Assembly (NCBI GenBank): GCA_016288205.1
Contig: JAEEYO010000060.1
Span: 1-64,000, forward strand
Direction: 5' to 3'
DNA from: Treponema sp.
GTDB taxonomy: Bacteria; Spirochaetota; Spirochaetia; Treponematales; Treponemataceae
DNA: 64,000 nt
The notes under the pieces were generated by a model. The model worked only from the letters and a program-made list of their open reading frames with translations, had not been told where the DNA came from and made no database searches. Position numbers and translations under genes: made by a program. Positions 41,584-49,007 of this stretch are shown piece by piece; positions within the stretch are counted from its first letter, which is position 1; every line of letters begins with the position of its first letter.

Positions 41584-42472
41584 TTCTGCGGTTCAGATAA
41601 AAAGGACTTCCAGATTTTTCTGGGGGTTCTTTTTTTTACTCCTGATTTCACTCCTCACATCCTGTCAAAGTCTCTCGTTCGGAAAACGCAGCTCCAGAAT
41701 CAATGAGCCAAAATCCGAGTACATCCCTGATTTTTTTGAGTGGACCGCAATCTGTCCCGGAATCAAGTCATGCACATTCGAAAATCCATCCTTCCCGCTG
41801 CGCTATATAATAGTAGAAATTGATTTGTCCACGCCGAATCTGGAAATTTGCACATGGCCTGACCCGCAATCCTTCAGACACAAGTACAGTCCCCTGCCCC
41901 GCAAAAGCATTGAGGACTTCGCAAGGGAAAAATCCTGCGTGGTTGCATGGAACACATGTCCGTTCGAACTTTGGAAATCCACCGGCGCGACCATTGAGGG
42001 TGTGTACAAAAAGGACGGAAAAATCCTCTCGGAAGCGATGGAAAAATATGCCATGCTCCTGATAAGAAAATGCGGCGACGGTTCCGGTTATGAGGCTTCC
42101 ATTTCGGAAACCCAGGACGAAAAAGCGACCGAGGATTGGGACATCGCCATCGGGGGATTTTACCAGACGCTTTCGGACGGAGAACCATGCGGGACATTCA
42201 GAAAAACCAACGACTCAAGGACAGCCGTGGGACTTTCGGAGGACGGACGCACCATGTACGTGCTTTCGGTTGAAGGTGAGGACGCGGAATCCAGCACGGG
42301 ACTTTCCTACGAGCAATGCAACGAAATCTTCATGGCACTGGGGTGTTGGAGCGCGATTCAGTTCGACGGCGGAGGCTCCACCAATCTCTTTTTGAACGGA
42401 GAGCGGCCACTTTCATACCCCGAGGAAAGATTCAGTCCCTGCTACATGGGAGTTTTACGAGTGGAAAGATAA
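41564..42472 (+). CDS. Phosphodiester glycosidase (NAGPA)-family lipoprotein
   Basis: 302 residues from the ATG at 41564, inside the end of rpsU. A basic N-terminus and hydrophobic core ([18 protein letters not shown]) end in a lipobox. The mature domain has NAGPA-family features: [49 protein letters not shown] and the hallmark [13 protein letters not shown] near the C-terminus. Family members cleave N-acetylglucosamine phosphodiesters or bind glycans in the envelope. A terminator-like hairpin lies within the signal-peptide codons. Translational coupling with rpsU is likely. Confidence 0.82.
   Translation: MTEKHTNSAVQIKRTSRFFWGFFFLLLISLLTSCQSLSFGKRSSRINEPKSEYIPDFFEWTAICPGIKSCTFENPSFPLRYIIVEIDLSTPNLEICTWPDPQSFRHKYSPLPRKSIEDFAREKSCVVAWNTCPFELWKSTGATIEGVYKKDGKILSEAMEKYAMLLIRKCGDGSGYEASISETQDEKATEDWDIAIGGFYQTLSDGEPCGTFRKTNDSRTAVGLSEDGRTMYVLSVEGEDAESSTGLSYEQCNEIFMALGCWSAIQFDGGGSTNLFLNGERPLSYPEERFSPCYMGVLRVER
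41603..41637 (+). terminator. Terminator-like hairpin after rpsU, inside the next coding sequence
   Basis: AGGACTTCCAG (41603-41613) pairs with CTGGGGGTTCT (41620-41630), including three G-U pairs, and a run of T follows. It would end most rpsU transcripts while letting some continue into the lipoprotein gene. The T-run also encodes Phe codons of the signal peptide, so chance is possible. Confidence 0.5.
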
Positions 42473-42477
42473 GAGTG

Positions 42478-42560
42478 TTTCGGTGGCATTTTAAACGGTT
42501 TTCAATCATTTTTCGGTGGCATTTTAAGCGGTTTTACTTGATTTTTCGGTGGCATTTTAG
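42478..42560 (+). repeat. Three 33-bp direct repeats ahead of the DUF4143 ATPase gene
   Basis: Units begin at 42478, 42511 and 42544 with an exact 33-base period, about three helical turns. Each starts TTTCGGTGGCATTTTA; units 1 and 2 add an A and then (A/G)CGGTTTT. Unit 3 forms the spacer between the -35 and -10 boxes of the downstream promoter. Confidence 0.9.
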
Positions 42561-42572
42561 TACACTTTAACT
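42538..42572 (+). promoter_or_regulatory. Promoter of the DUF4143 ATPase gene, leaderless geometry
   Basis: TTGATT (42538-42543), 17 bases, TACACT (42561-42566), then TTAACT and the ATG at 42573. There is no ribosome binding site. Repeat unit 3 lies between the boxes, so a protein on the repeats would block the polymerase. Confidence 0.7.
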
Positions 42573-43904
42573 ATGGCGATGGAATACACTGAAAGGAAAA
42601 TAGACAATACACTTCTCGAATGGAAAAATGAAAAGGACCGAAAACCTTTGCTATTGCGGGGGGCAAGACAGGTGGGAAAAACATCTGCCGTGCGACATCT
42701 GGCCGAATCATTCGAATATTATATCGAAATTGATTTTTTAAGCTCGGACAACTCAGACATTGCGGCTCTTTTTTCCCAAAGCATTTCCACAAAGGAGCTC
42801 TGTCAGAAAATTGCCGTCATAAAGGGAATTCCGCTTGAAGAGGGAAAAACGCTTCTTTTTTTGGACGAAATTCAATCATGTCCCAAGGCAATAGAAAAGC
42901 TACGATACTTTTACGAGCAGATTCCAAACCTGCATCTGATTGCCGCAGGATCGCTTTTGGAATTTGCTCTTGAAGAACTCCCCTCTTTTGGTGTCGGCAG
43001 AATCCGATCGGTTTTTATGTATCCGCTCAGTTTTGAGGAATTCCTGACCTTTCAAAATCTAAATGCTCTCCGGGATGAAATGAACAACGCCTCGCACCAG
43101 AAACCGCTTGACGAAATCTTCCACAAAAGACTGCTGCAGGAATTCCGCAATTTTTTGATTCTTGGTGGAATGCCCGAAGTTGACTCATACTGGTGCGAAA
43201 CCCACGATTTCCTAAAATGCCGTCAGATTCAAAATGACCTTTTGATTTCGTACAATGATGATTTTTCAAAATACAAAAAAAGAATACCCGCGTCAAGGAT
43301 TCAGGAAGTTTTCCGCTCGGTGGCAATACAGGGGCAGGGAAAATTCGTATATAAAAAAGCAAATCCCGATCTCCGTACCGACCAGATAAAATCAGCCCTT
43401 GAAACCCTCATTATGGCAGGACTTGTCTATCCCGTCACACACACATGCGCAAACGGAATCCCTCTTGGTGCTGAGCTTCGGGAGGACTACAAGCGGATGA
43501 TTTATTTTGACACAGGACTCCTGCAACGTCAGCTGAACCTAAAGGCCGAAGACATTCTTGTGTCAGATGATTTTGACGTCATAAACAAGGGAGCCATCGC
43601 GGAGACTTTCGTGGGAACCGAACTTATGAAAGCAGGATCTTTTTACGAAAAAAACGAATTGTACTGCTGGCACAGAGAAGATGCGGGAAGCAATGCCGAA
43701 GTTGATTATGTGATTCAAAACGGCAACGAAATCATTCCCATAGAAGTCAAGGCAAGCAAAAAGGGCTCCATGCAAAGTCTGCGCCGATTTCTTGCTCTCA
43801 AAGGGAAACCCTACGGCATCCGCACATCCCTTGAAAATTTCTGCGAGTACGACGACATAAAAGTCTACCCTCTGTACGCCATAAAAAATGCACGGGAGAG
43901 TTGA
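42573..43904 (+). CDS. AAA-type ATPase with DUF4143 C-terminal domain
   Basis: 443 residues. The N-terminal AAA_14-like ATPase shows Walker A RGARQVGKTSAV, Walker B TLLFLDEIQSCP and sensor LIAAGSLLEFAL. The C-terminal DUF4143 region ends in a nuclease-like pattern: AEVDYVIQNGNEIIPIEVKAS, with Asp, Glu and Lys spaced as in PD-(D/E)xK folds. Proteins of this family occur in many copies in gut and oral bacteria and have no settled role; mobile or defence functions have been considered. The gene is alone, with its own repeat-controlled promoter and different flanks, as expected of a mobile cassette. Confidence 0.9.
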   Translation: MAMEYTERKIDNTLLEWKNEKDRKPLLLRGARQVGKTSAVRHLAESFEYYIEIDFLSSDNSDIAALFSQSISTKELCQKIAVIKGIPLEEGKTLLFLDEIQSCPKAIEKLRYFYEQIPNLHLIAAGSLLEFALEELPSFGVGRIRSVFMYPLSFEEFLTFQNLNALRDEMNNASHQKPLDEIFHKRLLQEFRNFLILGGMPEVDSYWCETHDFLKCRQIQNDLLISYNDDFSKYKKRIPASRIQEVFRSVAIQGQGKFVYKKANPDLRTDQIKSALETLIMAGLVYPVTHTCANGIPLGAELREDYKRMIYFDTGLLQRQLNLKAEDILVSDDFDVINKGAIAETFVGTELMKAGSFYEKNELYCWHREDAGSNAEVDYVIQNGNEIIPIEVKASKKGSMQSLRRFLALKGKPYGIRTSLENFCEYDDIKVYPLYAIKNARES

Positions 43905-43958
43905 ACGCTAGACGAATGGCAAGTTTTTTTGAAAATTTTCGATTAATTCACAAATTTC

Positions 43959-43974
43959 ATACCCATTAGGGTAT
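43959..43974. other. Short inverted repeat downstream of the ATPase gene
   Basis: ATACCC, ATTA, GGGTAT: a perfect 6-bp stem with a 4-base loop in the 136-base gap between convergent genes. No T-run follows. It could be an operator or a weak terminator. Confidence 0.4.
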
Positions 43975-44040
43975 ACAACCAATTTAATGACTCAAAAAAC
44001 TCAGGGAAGCGGGGCTGTTCTTTACAACAATTTGCCACCC

Positions 44041-44694
44041 TTACAAATCCAGCTCCATGATGTCATAAAAGTTACAACGCAAAACTTGTGCCAGTGAATT
44101 GATTGCGCTTCCGCTTGCCCTGTTTATGTCTTTTGCTCCGATCTCATACTGCTGCAAGGTGCGGAGATTAACTCCCGACAATTCGGACAACTCTTTTTGA
44201 GTCAGGCCGGCGTCTTTCCTGAGACGGTGAAGATTTGTCCCTTTGTGCAATTTTTTTTCCTGAATGATTTTGTTCATCACATCAAGAAATTTTTCCTGAG
44301 GGGCTTCATGCAGCGGATTGTACATTCCGACTATCTGGGAAAACGGCACATAATCACGGATTTTTGAAAATGAAAGCTTTGTCTCCCACTGGTAGTAAGC
44401 CAAAATCCATCCTGCCCAGTATTCAGGTGAACGGTCAAAACTGAAAAAACTACTGGAATCAATCTGCACGGGAAAGCCAACTCTCTCAAAAACACTTAGC
44501 GCAAGTTCAGTCCCCGAGCAAGCGCACACAAAAGCAGGAGATCCTATTTCTATGGCTCCGGCAATTTTAGAGGCGACAAAAAAACCGTAAAACGAATCTG
44601 GCGGAACCTTGCATCCATTCACAGCAAAATCAAACGCAAAGCCCATTTTTTTCATCATATCAGGAAGGAAAAATTTATCGTAAGCGTGGGTCAT
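44041..44694 (-). CDS. XRE-family helix-turn-helix protein, partner of the DUF3990 protein
   Basis: 217 residues. The C-terminal 60 residues are a clear helix-turn-helix domain (LHRLRKDAGLTQKELSELSGVNLRTLQQYEIG). The N-terminal 140 residues are a separate unrecognised domain with a Gly/Ala/Cys-rich stretch and YWAGWILAYYQWETKLSF. Its start overlaps the DUF3990 gene by 20 bases. This is the layout of a toxin-antitoxin pair in which the second protein binds both the toxin and the promoter; the palindrome at 45364-45377 is the obvious target. The role is inferred from context. Confidence 0.82.
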   Translation of the reverse strand: MTHAYDKFFLPDMMKKMGFAFDFAVNGCKVPPDSFYGFFVASKIAGAIEIGSPAFVCACSGTELALSVFERVGFPVQIDSSSFFSFDRSPEYWAGWILAYYQWETKLSFSKIRDYVPFSQIVGMYNPLHEAPQEKFLDVMNKIIQEKKLHKGTNLHRLRKDAGLTQKELSELSGVNLRTLQQYEIGAKDINRASGSAINSLAQVLRCNFYDIMELDL

Positions 44695-45352
44695 CTTTTT
44701 TCACCTCATCCAAAATCAAGTCGCGAATAAAGATTCCGGATATGTCAGAATCCTCCAATGATTTTTTGTAATCCCTTTTTGCATTGTCCATTCGGCTCAT
44801 CCGCATGGCACAGTATTTTTTCCCTTCGGCAATTTCAAAATTCTTGAATTCAATCTGATTGAATGCTTTCTGGCTCTTTAAAACAATCTGCTCGCCCAGT
44901 TTTCCCAATTTCATTGCATTTTGCAGCTGCGAATAGGAAATCTGATTTGAAAGAAATGCCTGTGCAAAGGAAAAATAGGAATCATCAGCCCTGTAGCCTT
45001 TTATCGCATCACATTCAGAAATATCCGGCAGAAAATTTGTCTTAAGATAATACGCTCCCTGACGCATGATCGGGGTGTCCATATCAAAGCGACGATTTAC
45101 AATAAGAATTGCAAGCCAGTGAAGTGTGCAGAACTGCTCGGACTTCAAATCCAAAATACGTAATCCGTCGGTTTCAAGCTCATAACAGTTGGAAAAACCA
45201 TCATCAGGGGTCGGACAGGCCCATTCCTTTGCCAGCTCAATATTTTGCGTGCAATAAAATCCCAGACCATAATCATTATAGACTTTTCCTTTTCCAAAAA
45301 CTGGCTTTGAGACTATTTTATCTGACCCATGAAACAAAATCATCTTCGACAT
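44675..45352 (-). CDS. DUF3990 protein, candidate ADP-ribosyltransferase-like toxin
   Basis: 225 residues. The N-terminus has LFHGSDKIVSKPVFGKGK followed by YNDYGLGFYCTQNIELAKEWA. This His-Gly / Gly-x-Gly-Phe-Tyr pattern is that of DUF3990 proteins, which to my knowledge are related to ADP-ribosyltransferase folds. The C-terminal half is helical. It starts with no ribosome binding site and has a promoter abutting the ATG, so it is probably translated from a leaderless message. Being first in the pair and autoregulated through a spacer palindrome fits a toxin-antitoxin module. No activity is proven. Confidence 0.8.
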   Translation of the reverse strand: MSKMILFHGSDKIVSKPVFGKGKVYNDYGLGFYCTQNIELAKEWACPTPDDGFSNCYELETDGLRILDLKSEQFCTLHWLAILIVNRRFDMDTPIMRQGAYYLKTNFLPDISECDAIKGYRADDSYFSFAQAFLSNQISYSQLQNAMKLGKLGEQIVLKSQKAFNQIEFKNFEIAEGKKYCAMRMSRMDNAKRDYKKSLEDSDISGIFIRDLILDEVKKDDPRLR

Positions 45353-45388
45353 GGTAAAATTATACTTCTATAGAAGTAGTTTTGTCAA
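45353..45388 (-). promoter_or_regulatory. Promoter and palindromic operator of the DUF3990/XRE pair
   Basis: Minus strand: TTGACA (45388-45383), 18 bases, TATAAT (45364-45359), TTTACC, then the ATG at 45352. The spacer contains the perfect 14-bp palindrome ACTTCTATAGAAGT (45364-45377), an ideal site for a repressor. The message would be leaderless. Confidence 0.82.
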
Positions 45389-45449
45389 TCCATTAAAAAC
45401 TCCCTTGAAAAAGTGCAGAGCATTTTATACAAATTTTTCAAAGTCCCTC

Positions 45450-45505
45450 TTGACAAGTATACTTTGCATGCGTATAATCAGAATCATACCAAGTATACTT
45501 TGCAT
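45450..45505 (+). promoter_or_regulatory. Promoter with two direct-repeat operators for the Fe-S/DUF6442/XRE operon
   Basis: TTGACA (45450-45455), a 17-base spacer and TATAAT (45473-45478). CAAGTATACTTTGCAT occurs at 45454-45469, between the boxes, and again at 45490-45505, just past the start site. Each contains the palindrome AAGTATACTT; centres are 36 bases apart. Confidence 0.85.
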
Positions 45506-45524
45506 ACAAAACAGGAGGCTTTTT

Positions 45525-46259
45525 ATGACACTGCAGAAAATCAGGAAGTTCACAATCATCATTTCCATGCTGCTTTTTCCAATCACAATCTGGTACTTCT
45601 CGCCCTACCTCATCATCATGGCGGCGATGCAGCACATCATCAACGGAAGCTTCATTGTCTTTACGCTGATGTTTTTGTTCGGAATGTTTTTCGGCCGTCT
45701 CTGGTGCGGATTTTTTTGTCCCACGGGCGGCATGAGCGAATGTTTTGCGACCTTCTCCGACAAGGCACCGAAGCAGGGATGGCGCAATTACATCAAGTAC
45801 GGAATCTGGCTTGTGTGGATTTCAGGAGTCGTCACCTGCCACATACTCGGAAAAGGCGACTACACGATCCAGCCCTTTTTTATGACCGACCACGGCATAT
45901 CAATTTCAAACATCTACAGCTACGTGATTTATTACGGAATAGTGATTCTGTTTTTGATTCCGGCACTCATCCACGGAAAACGCGCGAACTGCCATTACAT
46001 CTGCTGGATGGCTCCCTTCATGATTGCGGGCTACAAGCTCGGAAGGATTCTCCATCTGCCGCAAATGAAAATCAAGTCAGAGAAATCAAAATGCACGGGC
46101 TGCGGAATGTGCGAGAAAAAATGTCCGATGAGTCTCAGCATAAAGTCGCTCATGGAAAGCGGAGAGATAAAATCAGCGGAGTGTATTTTGTGCGGCGAGT
46201 GCGTGAGTGCATGCAAAAACAAAGTGCTCTCAATTAAAATGACAAACAAAAGGAGCTAA
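45525..46259 (+). CDS. Membrane-bound 4Fe-4S protein of the NapH/NosR/FixG type
   Basis: 244 residues from the ATG at 45525 (CAGGAGG upstream); a longer in-frame reading from 45351 runs through the operators. Four to five membrane helices contain a cytoplasm-facing Cys motif CGFFCPTGG in the first loop. The C-terminal domain binds two 4Fe-4S clusters: CTGCGMCEKKCP and CILCGECVSAC. Such proteins carry electrons across or along the inner membrane from ferredoxin-like donors. The partner is not encoded here. It is cotranscribed with a small membrane protein and an XRE regulator. Confidence 0.9.
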   Translation: MTLQKIRKFTIIISMLLFPITIWYFSPYLIIMAAMQHIINGSFIVFTLMFLFGMFFGRLWCGFFCPTGGMSECFATFSDKAPKQGWRNYIKYGIWLVWISGVVTCHILGKGDYTIQPFFMTDHGISISNIYSYVIYYGIVILFLIPALIHGKRANCHYICWMAPFMIAGYKLGRILHLPQMKIKSEKSKCTGCGMCEKKCPMSLSIKSLMESGEIKSAECILCGECVSACKNKVLSIKMTNKRS

Positions 46260-46261
46260 AT

Positions 46262-46600
46262 ATGACAAAGGAAGAAATTTTGAAAATGGGTCGCGAGGAC
46301 AACGGCGGGCGTGACATTGAGGATCTGGAGGTCCAGAACGTGGCGGCAAAAATCGCTTATTTTTCATCCCTCGGTCTGTGCGCGGTTGTCTCCATCCTGA
46401 GCTGGATTTTTACGAAGCGTGTGAGCGTCCAGTGCTGGATAATTTTTTTCGGCATGCTCAGCGTCGCATTTTTCGTAAAGTATCTGAAGAAGAAAAAACT
46501 GCACGAGCTTTTTGTTGCGCTTGGATATCTTGTGATTTTCATTCTGCTCATCGTCACGTTTATCTTTGAGCTGACAGGCCGCCTCGGAGGAAAGATATGA
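46262..46600 (+). CDS. Small membrane protein (DUF6442-like)
   Basis: 112 residues starting two bases after the previous stop. The N-terminus is a conserved-looking MTKEEILKMGREDNGGRD motif, followed by three membrane helices: IAYFSSLGLCAVVSILSWIF, CWIIFFGMLSVAFFV and LVIFILLIVTFIF. This matches the DUF6442 type commonly found next to a short XRE regulator. Function unknown. Its end overlaps the regulator gene by four bases. Confidence 0.8.
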   Translation: MTKEEILKMGREDNGGRDIEDLEVQNVAAKIAYFSSLGLCAVVSILSWIFTKRVSVQCWIIFFGMLSVAFFVKYLKKKKLHELFVALGYLVIFILLIVTFIFELTGRLGGKI

Positions 46601-46803
46601 ACGAGTCGCTTGTTTTGAAAAATCATCTCAAGGAAATCAGGACGGAAAAGGAACTCTCCCAGTCGGAACTCGCTCAGATGGTCGGTGTGTCTCGGAACAC
46701 AATCAGCTCCATAGAAACCCTGCAGTTCTGCCCCACAGCAAAACTCGCACTGCTTCTCTGCGTCGCCTTGGACAAAAAATTCGAGGACATTTTTTATTTT
46801 TGA
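46597..46803 (+). CDS. Short XRE-family transcriptional regulator
   Basis: 68 residues, all one helix-turn-helix domain (LKEIRTEKELSQSELAQMVGVSRNTISSIE), followed by a short hydrophobic end (FEDIFYF) typical of this small regulator type. It overlaps the DUF6442-like gene by ATGA. It probably binds the AAGTATACTT repeats in the operon promoter and represses its own synthesis. Confidence 0.9.
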   Translation: MNESLVLKNHLKEIRTEKELSQSELAQMVGVSRNTISSIETLQFCPTAKLALLLCVALDKKFEDIFYF

Positions 46804-46822
46804 TTGTCCCGCAAAATCCCGA

Positions 46823-46851
46823 TTGTAAAAAATCTGAAGCCGTGGTATTCT
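46823..46851 (+). promoter_or_regulatory. Promoter of the phosphoesterase gene
   Basis: TTGTAA (46823-46828), 17 bases, TATTCT (46846-46851). The leader of about 27 bases contains AGGAAG before the ATG at 46885. Confidence 0.6.
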
Positions 46852-46884
46852 GTTTAAAACTATATTTTAAATAGGAAGCGCATT

Positions 46885-47610
46885 ATGTCAAAGATTATTT
46901 TTTTAGCAGACTTACATGGAAACATGCCGGCGACTCTCACACTTGAAAAAGAAATTGAAAAAATCCAGCCCGATGACATTTGGTTTTTGGGTGACGCGGT
47001 CGGCAAGGGACCTGAGAACGACAAAACTTTGGACTGGGTGCGCAATCACTGCAAGCATTACATTTCGGGAAACTGGGATGTCGGATGCGTACAGGGAGCG
47101 AAAAAAGCGACATCGGAGGACGATCCCGCGGCGGACTCATTTTACTGGAAGCAGCTCGGAAAGGAAAGACTGGACTGGCTTGAGTCTCTGCCACTTGAGG
47201 ATGAGGTGACAATCAGCGGAATCAATTTCAGGCTGATTCACGGACGGCCTCTTGCAATCAACTATCACTCCTATCTTTCAATGGATGAGCTGAAGGACGG
47301 ATTCACCGACACAAAGGGAAAGCTCCACGGCGGATTCATCAGCGCTGACTGCCACATGCCGTACATCCGCGAGACTGATTTGGGATACGCAATCAACACA
47401 GGGAGCGTCGGTAACTCGCTGGGACTTCCACGCTGCCACGCTCTTTTGGTCGAAGGGGAACTGGGTTCGCCGGAACTCTCTCCAATCAGCATGAGCATCC
47501 TGAGCATTCCTTACGACAATCAGCTTGCGGCAAAAATCGCGGACGACTATCCGGTACCGAACAGGGAAGCTTACAAAAAAGAGGTTCTCACGGGCGTTTA
47601 CTCAAGATGA
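46885..47610 (+). CDS. Metallophosphoesterase (YfcE/ApaH-like)
   Basis: 241 residues. The metal-binding motifs are in order: DLHGN near the start, GDAVGKGP, SGNWD (GNHD in most relatives) and IHGRP. The last motif, usually GHTH, reads SADCHMPY here, keeping the His. The fold cleaves phosphomonoesters or phosphodiesters, often of nucleotides; the substrate is not predictable. No partner gene is attached. Cytoplasmic, with no signal peptide. Confidence 0.88.
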   Translation: MSKIIFLADLHGNMPATLTLEKEIEKIQPDDIWFLGDAVGKGPENDKTLDWVRNHCKHYISGNWDVGCVQGAKKATSEDDPAADSFYWKQLGKERLDWLESLPLEDEVTISGINFRLIHGRPLAINYHSYLSMDELKDGFTDTKGKLHGGFISADCHMPYIRETDLGYAINTGSVGNSLGLPRCHALLVEGELGSPELSPISMSILSIPYDNQLAAKIADDYPVPNREAYKKEVLTGVYSR

Positions 47611-47638
47611 TTTACGCAAAGATTTTCAAAAATCATCC

Positions 47639-47675
47639 TTGATATTTTACTCGCGCTTGTGATAGAATCGCGGGT
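47639..47675 (+). promoter_or_regulatory. Promoter of the MATE gene, leaderless geometry
   Basis: TTGATA (47639-47644), 18 bases, TAGAAT (47663-47668), then CGCGGGT and the ATG at 47676. Confidence 0.65.
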
Positions 47676-49007
47676 ATGAAAGAGACTACCATCAATATGA
47701 CGGAAGGAAATCCTGTCCGCTTGATTTTGATTTTTTCCCTGCCCATGCTCATCGGGAATATTTTCCAGCAGCTGTATAATTTTGTTGATTCTGTGATTGT
47801 CGGTCAGTTTGTCGGGGCAGATGCATTGGCTGCAATCGGTGCGACGGCATCAATCACGTTTTTCTTTTTTGCGCTCTGTAATGGAATCGGATCTGCGGGC
47901 GGAATTATAACATCGCAATTTTTTGGCGAGGGCAACACCGACAAGGTTAAGAACTGCATTGCGAACACGGCGTACATCATGCTCGTAATTCCAGTCACAA
48001 TCGGAATAATCGCTTTTTTTGCGGCGGGACCAATCCTTGAGCTGCTGAAGACTCCGGACCTGATTCTGCATGATGCGAAGGTCTACATGAGGATTATGTG
48101 CGTGAGCCTTGTTTTGGTTTCCGCATACAATTTTGCATCCTCCATGCTGCGCGCACTCGGGGACTCAAAGACGCCCCTTTACTTCCTGATTTTTGCCTGC
48201 ATCCTGAATGCCATCCTGGATTTGTTTTTTGTAATCAAGCTGCACATGGGCGTTTTCGGTGCCGGCATTGCGACTCTGATTTCCAATTTTATCTGCGCGA
48301 TTTTGTGTCTTGCCTTTGCATTTAAGACCAATCAGTATTTCAAGCTTTCAAAATCAGACTGGAGGGTGAATTCCACATTGCTCGGAAAGTGCATAAAGCT
48401 CGGCGTGCCCCTTTCACTGCAATTCTCCCTGATCGCAATCTCATGCATGGCATTGCAGCGCGTGGTGAATTCATTTGGCCCTGTTGCGGTTGCGGCATTT
48501 ACGGCGACGAGCAGAATCGAGCAGCTGATACATCAGCCTTATGGAACCCTGGGTACAGCCCTTGCGACTTACTGCGGTCAAAACTACGGAGCGAAAAAGA
48601 AGGACCGTATGCTTGAGGGCTACAGAAAAACTTTGCTCATGATGGCCATTTTCACAGCCGCCATGATTCCAATCATCCAGATTTTCGGAAACCCCATCAC
48701 TTCCCTTTTCGTAAAGGAGCCGGAGGTCATAAGAATGGGAGCAAAGGCACTCAGGATTACAAGCCTCTTCTACATCTTCCTTGGAATAATATACGTGGCT
48801 CGTGGAATCCTGAATGGAATCGGGGATGCGACCTTCGCCTTGATCAACGGTATTACCGAAGTGGTCGGTCGCTTTGTGGTTCCTGTTCTTCTTACATCGG
48901 TCGCGTTCATCGGCGTGTGGGGCATCTGGTGGTCGGTCGGAATCGTCTGGTTCCTGAGCGGACTCACGGCATGGCTCCGTTACCTTTACATGAAGAACAG
49001 GATTTGA
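47676..49007 (+). CDS. MATE-family multidrug/sodium antiporter
   Basis: 443 residues with twelve predicted membrane helices and the two-fold MatE repeat. The first repeat begins PVRLILIFSLPMLIGNIFQQLYNFVDSVIVGQFVG, a strong family signature, and the second KLGVPLSLQFSLIAISCMALQRVVNSFG. It exports cationic compounds in exchange for sodium ions or protons. The N-terminus MKETTINMTEGNP is typical. It ends exactly where the convergent gene at 49008 ends, with no gap. Confidence 0.93.
   Translation: MKETTINMTEGNPVRLILIFSLPMLIGNIFQQLYNFVDSVIVGQFVGADALAAIGATASITFFFFALCNGIGSAGGIITSQFFGEGNTDKVKNCIANTAYIMLVIPVTIGIIAFFAAGPILELLKTPDLILHDAKVYMRIMCVSLVLVSAYNFASSMLRALGDSKTPLYFLIFACILNAILDLFFVIKLHMGVFGAGIATLISNFICAILCLAFAFKTNQYFKLSKSDWRVNSTLLGKCIKLGVPLSLQFSLIAISCMALQRVVNSFGPVAVAAFTATSRIEQLIHQPYGTLGTALATYCGQNYGAKKKDRMLEGYRKTLLMMAIFTAAMIPIIQIFGNPITSLFVKEPEVIRMGAKALRITSLFYIFLGIIYVARGILNGIGDATFALINGITEVVGRFVVPVLLTSVAFIGVWGIWWSVGIVWFLSGLTAWLRYLYMKNRI

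Noticed and set aside
42478-42560. Three-unit repeat considered as a small CRISPR array
   Set aside because: The units are directly adjacent with a 33-base period and no unique spacers, there are no cas genes, and the repeats overlap a promoter.
45351-45524. Longer start for the Fe-S membrane protein
   Set aside because: The extension reads through the divergent promoter and both AAGTATACTT operators; CAGGAGG marks the ATG at 45525.
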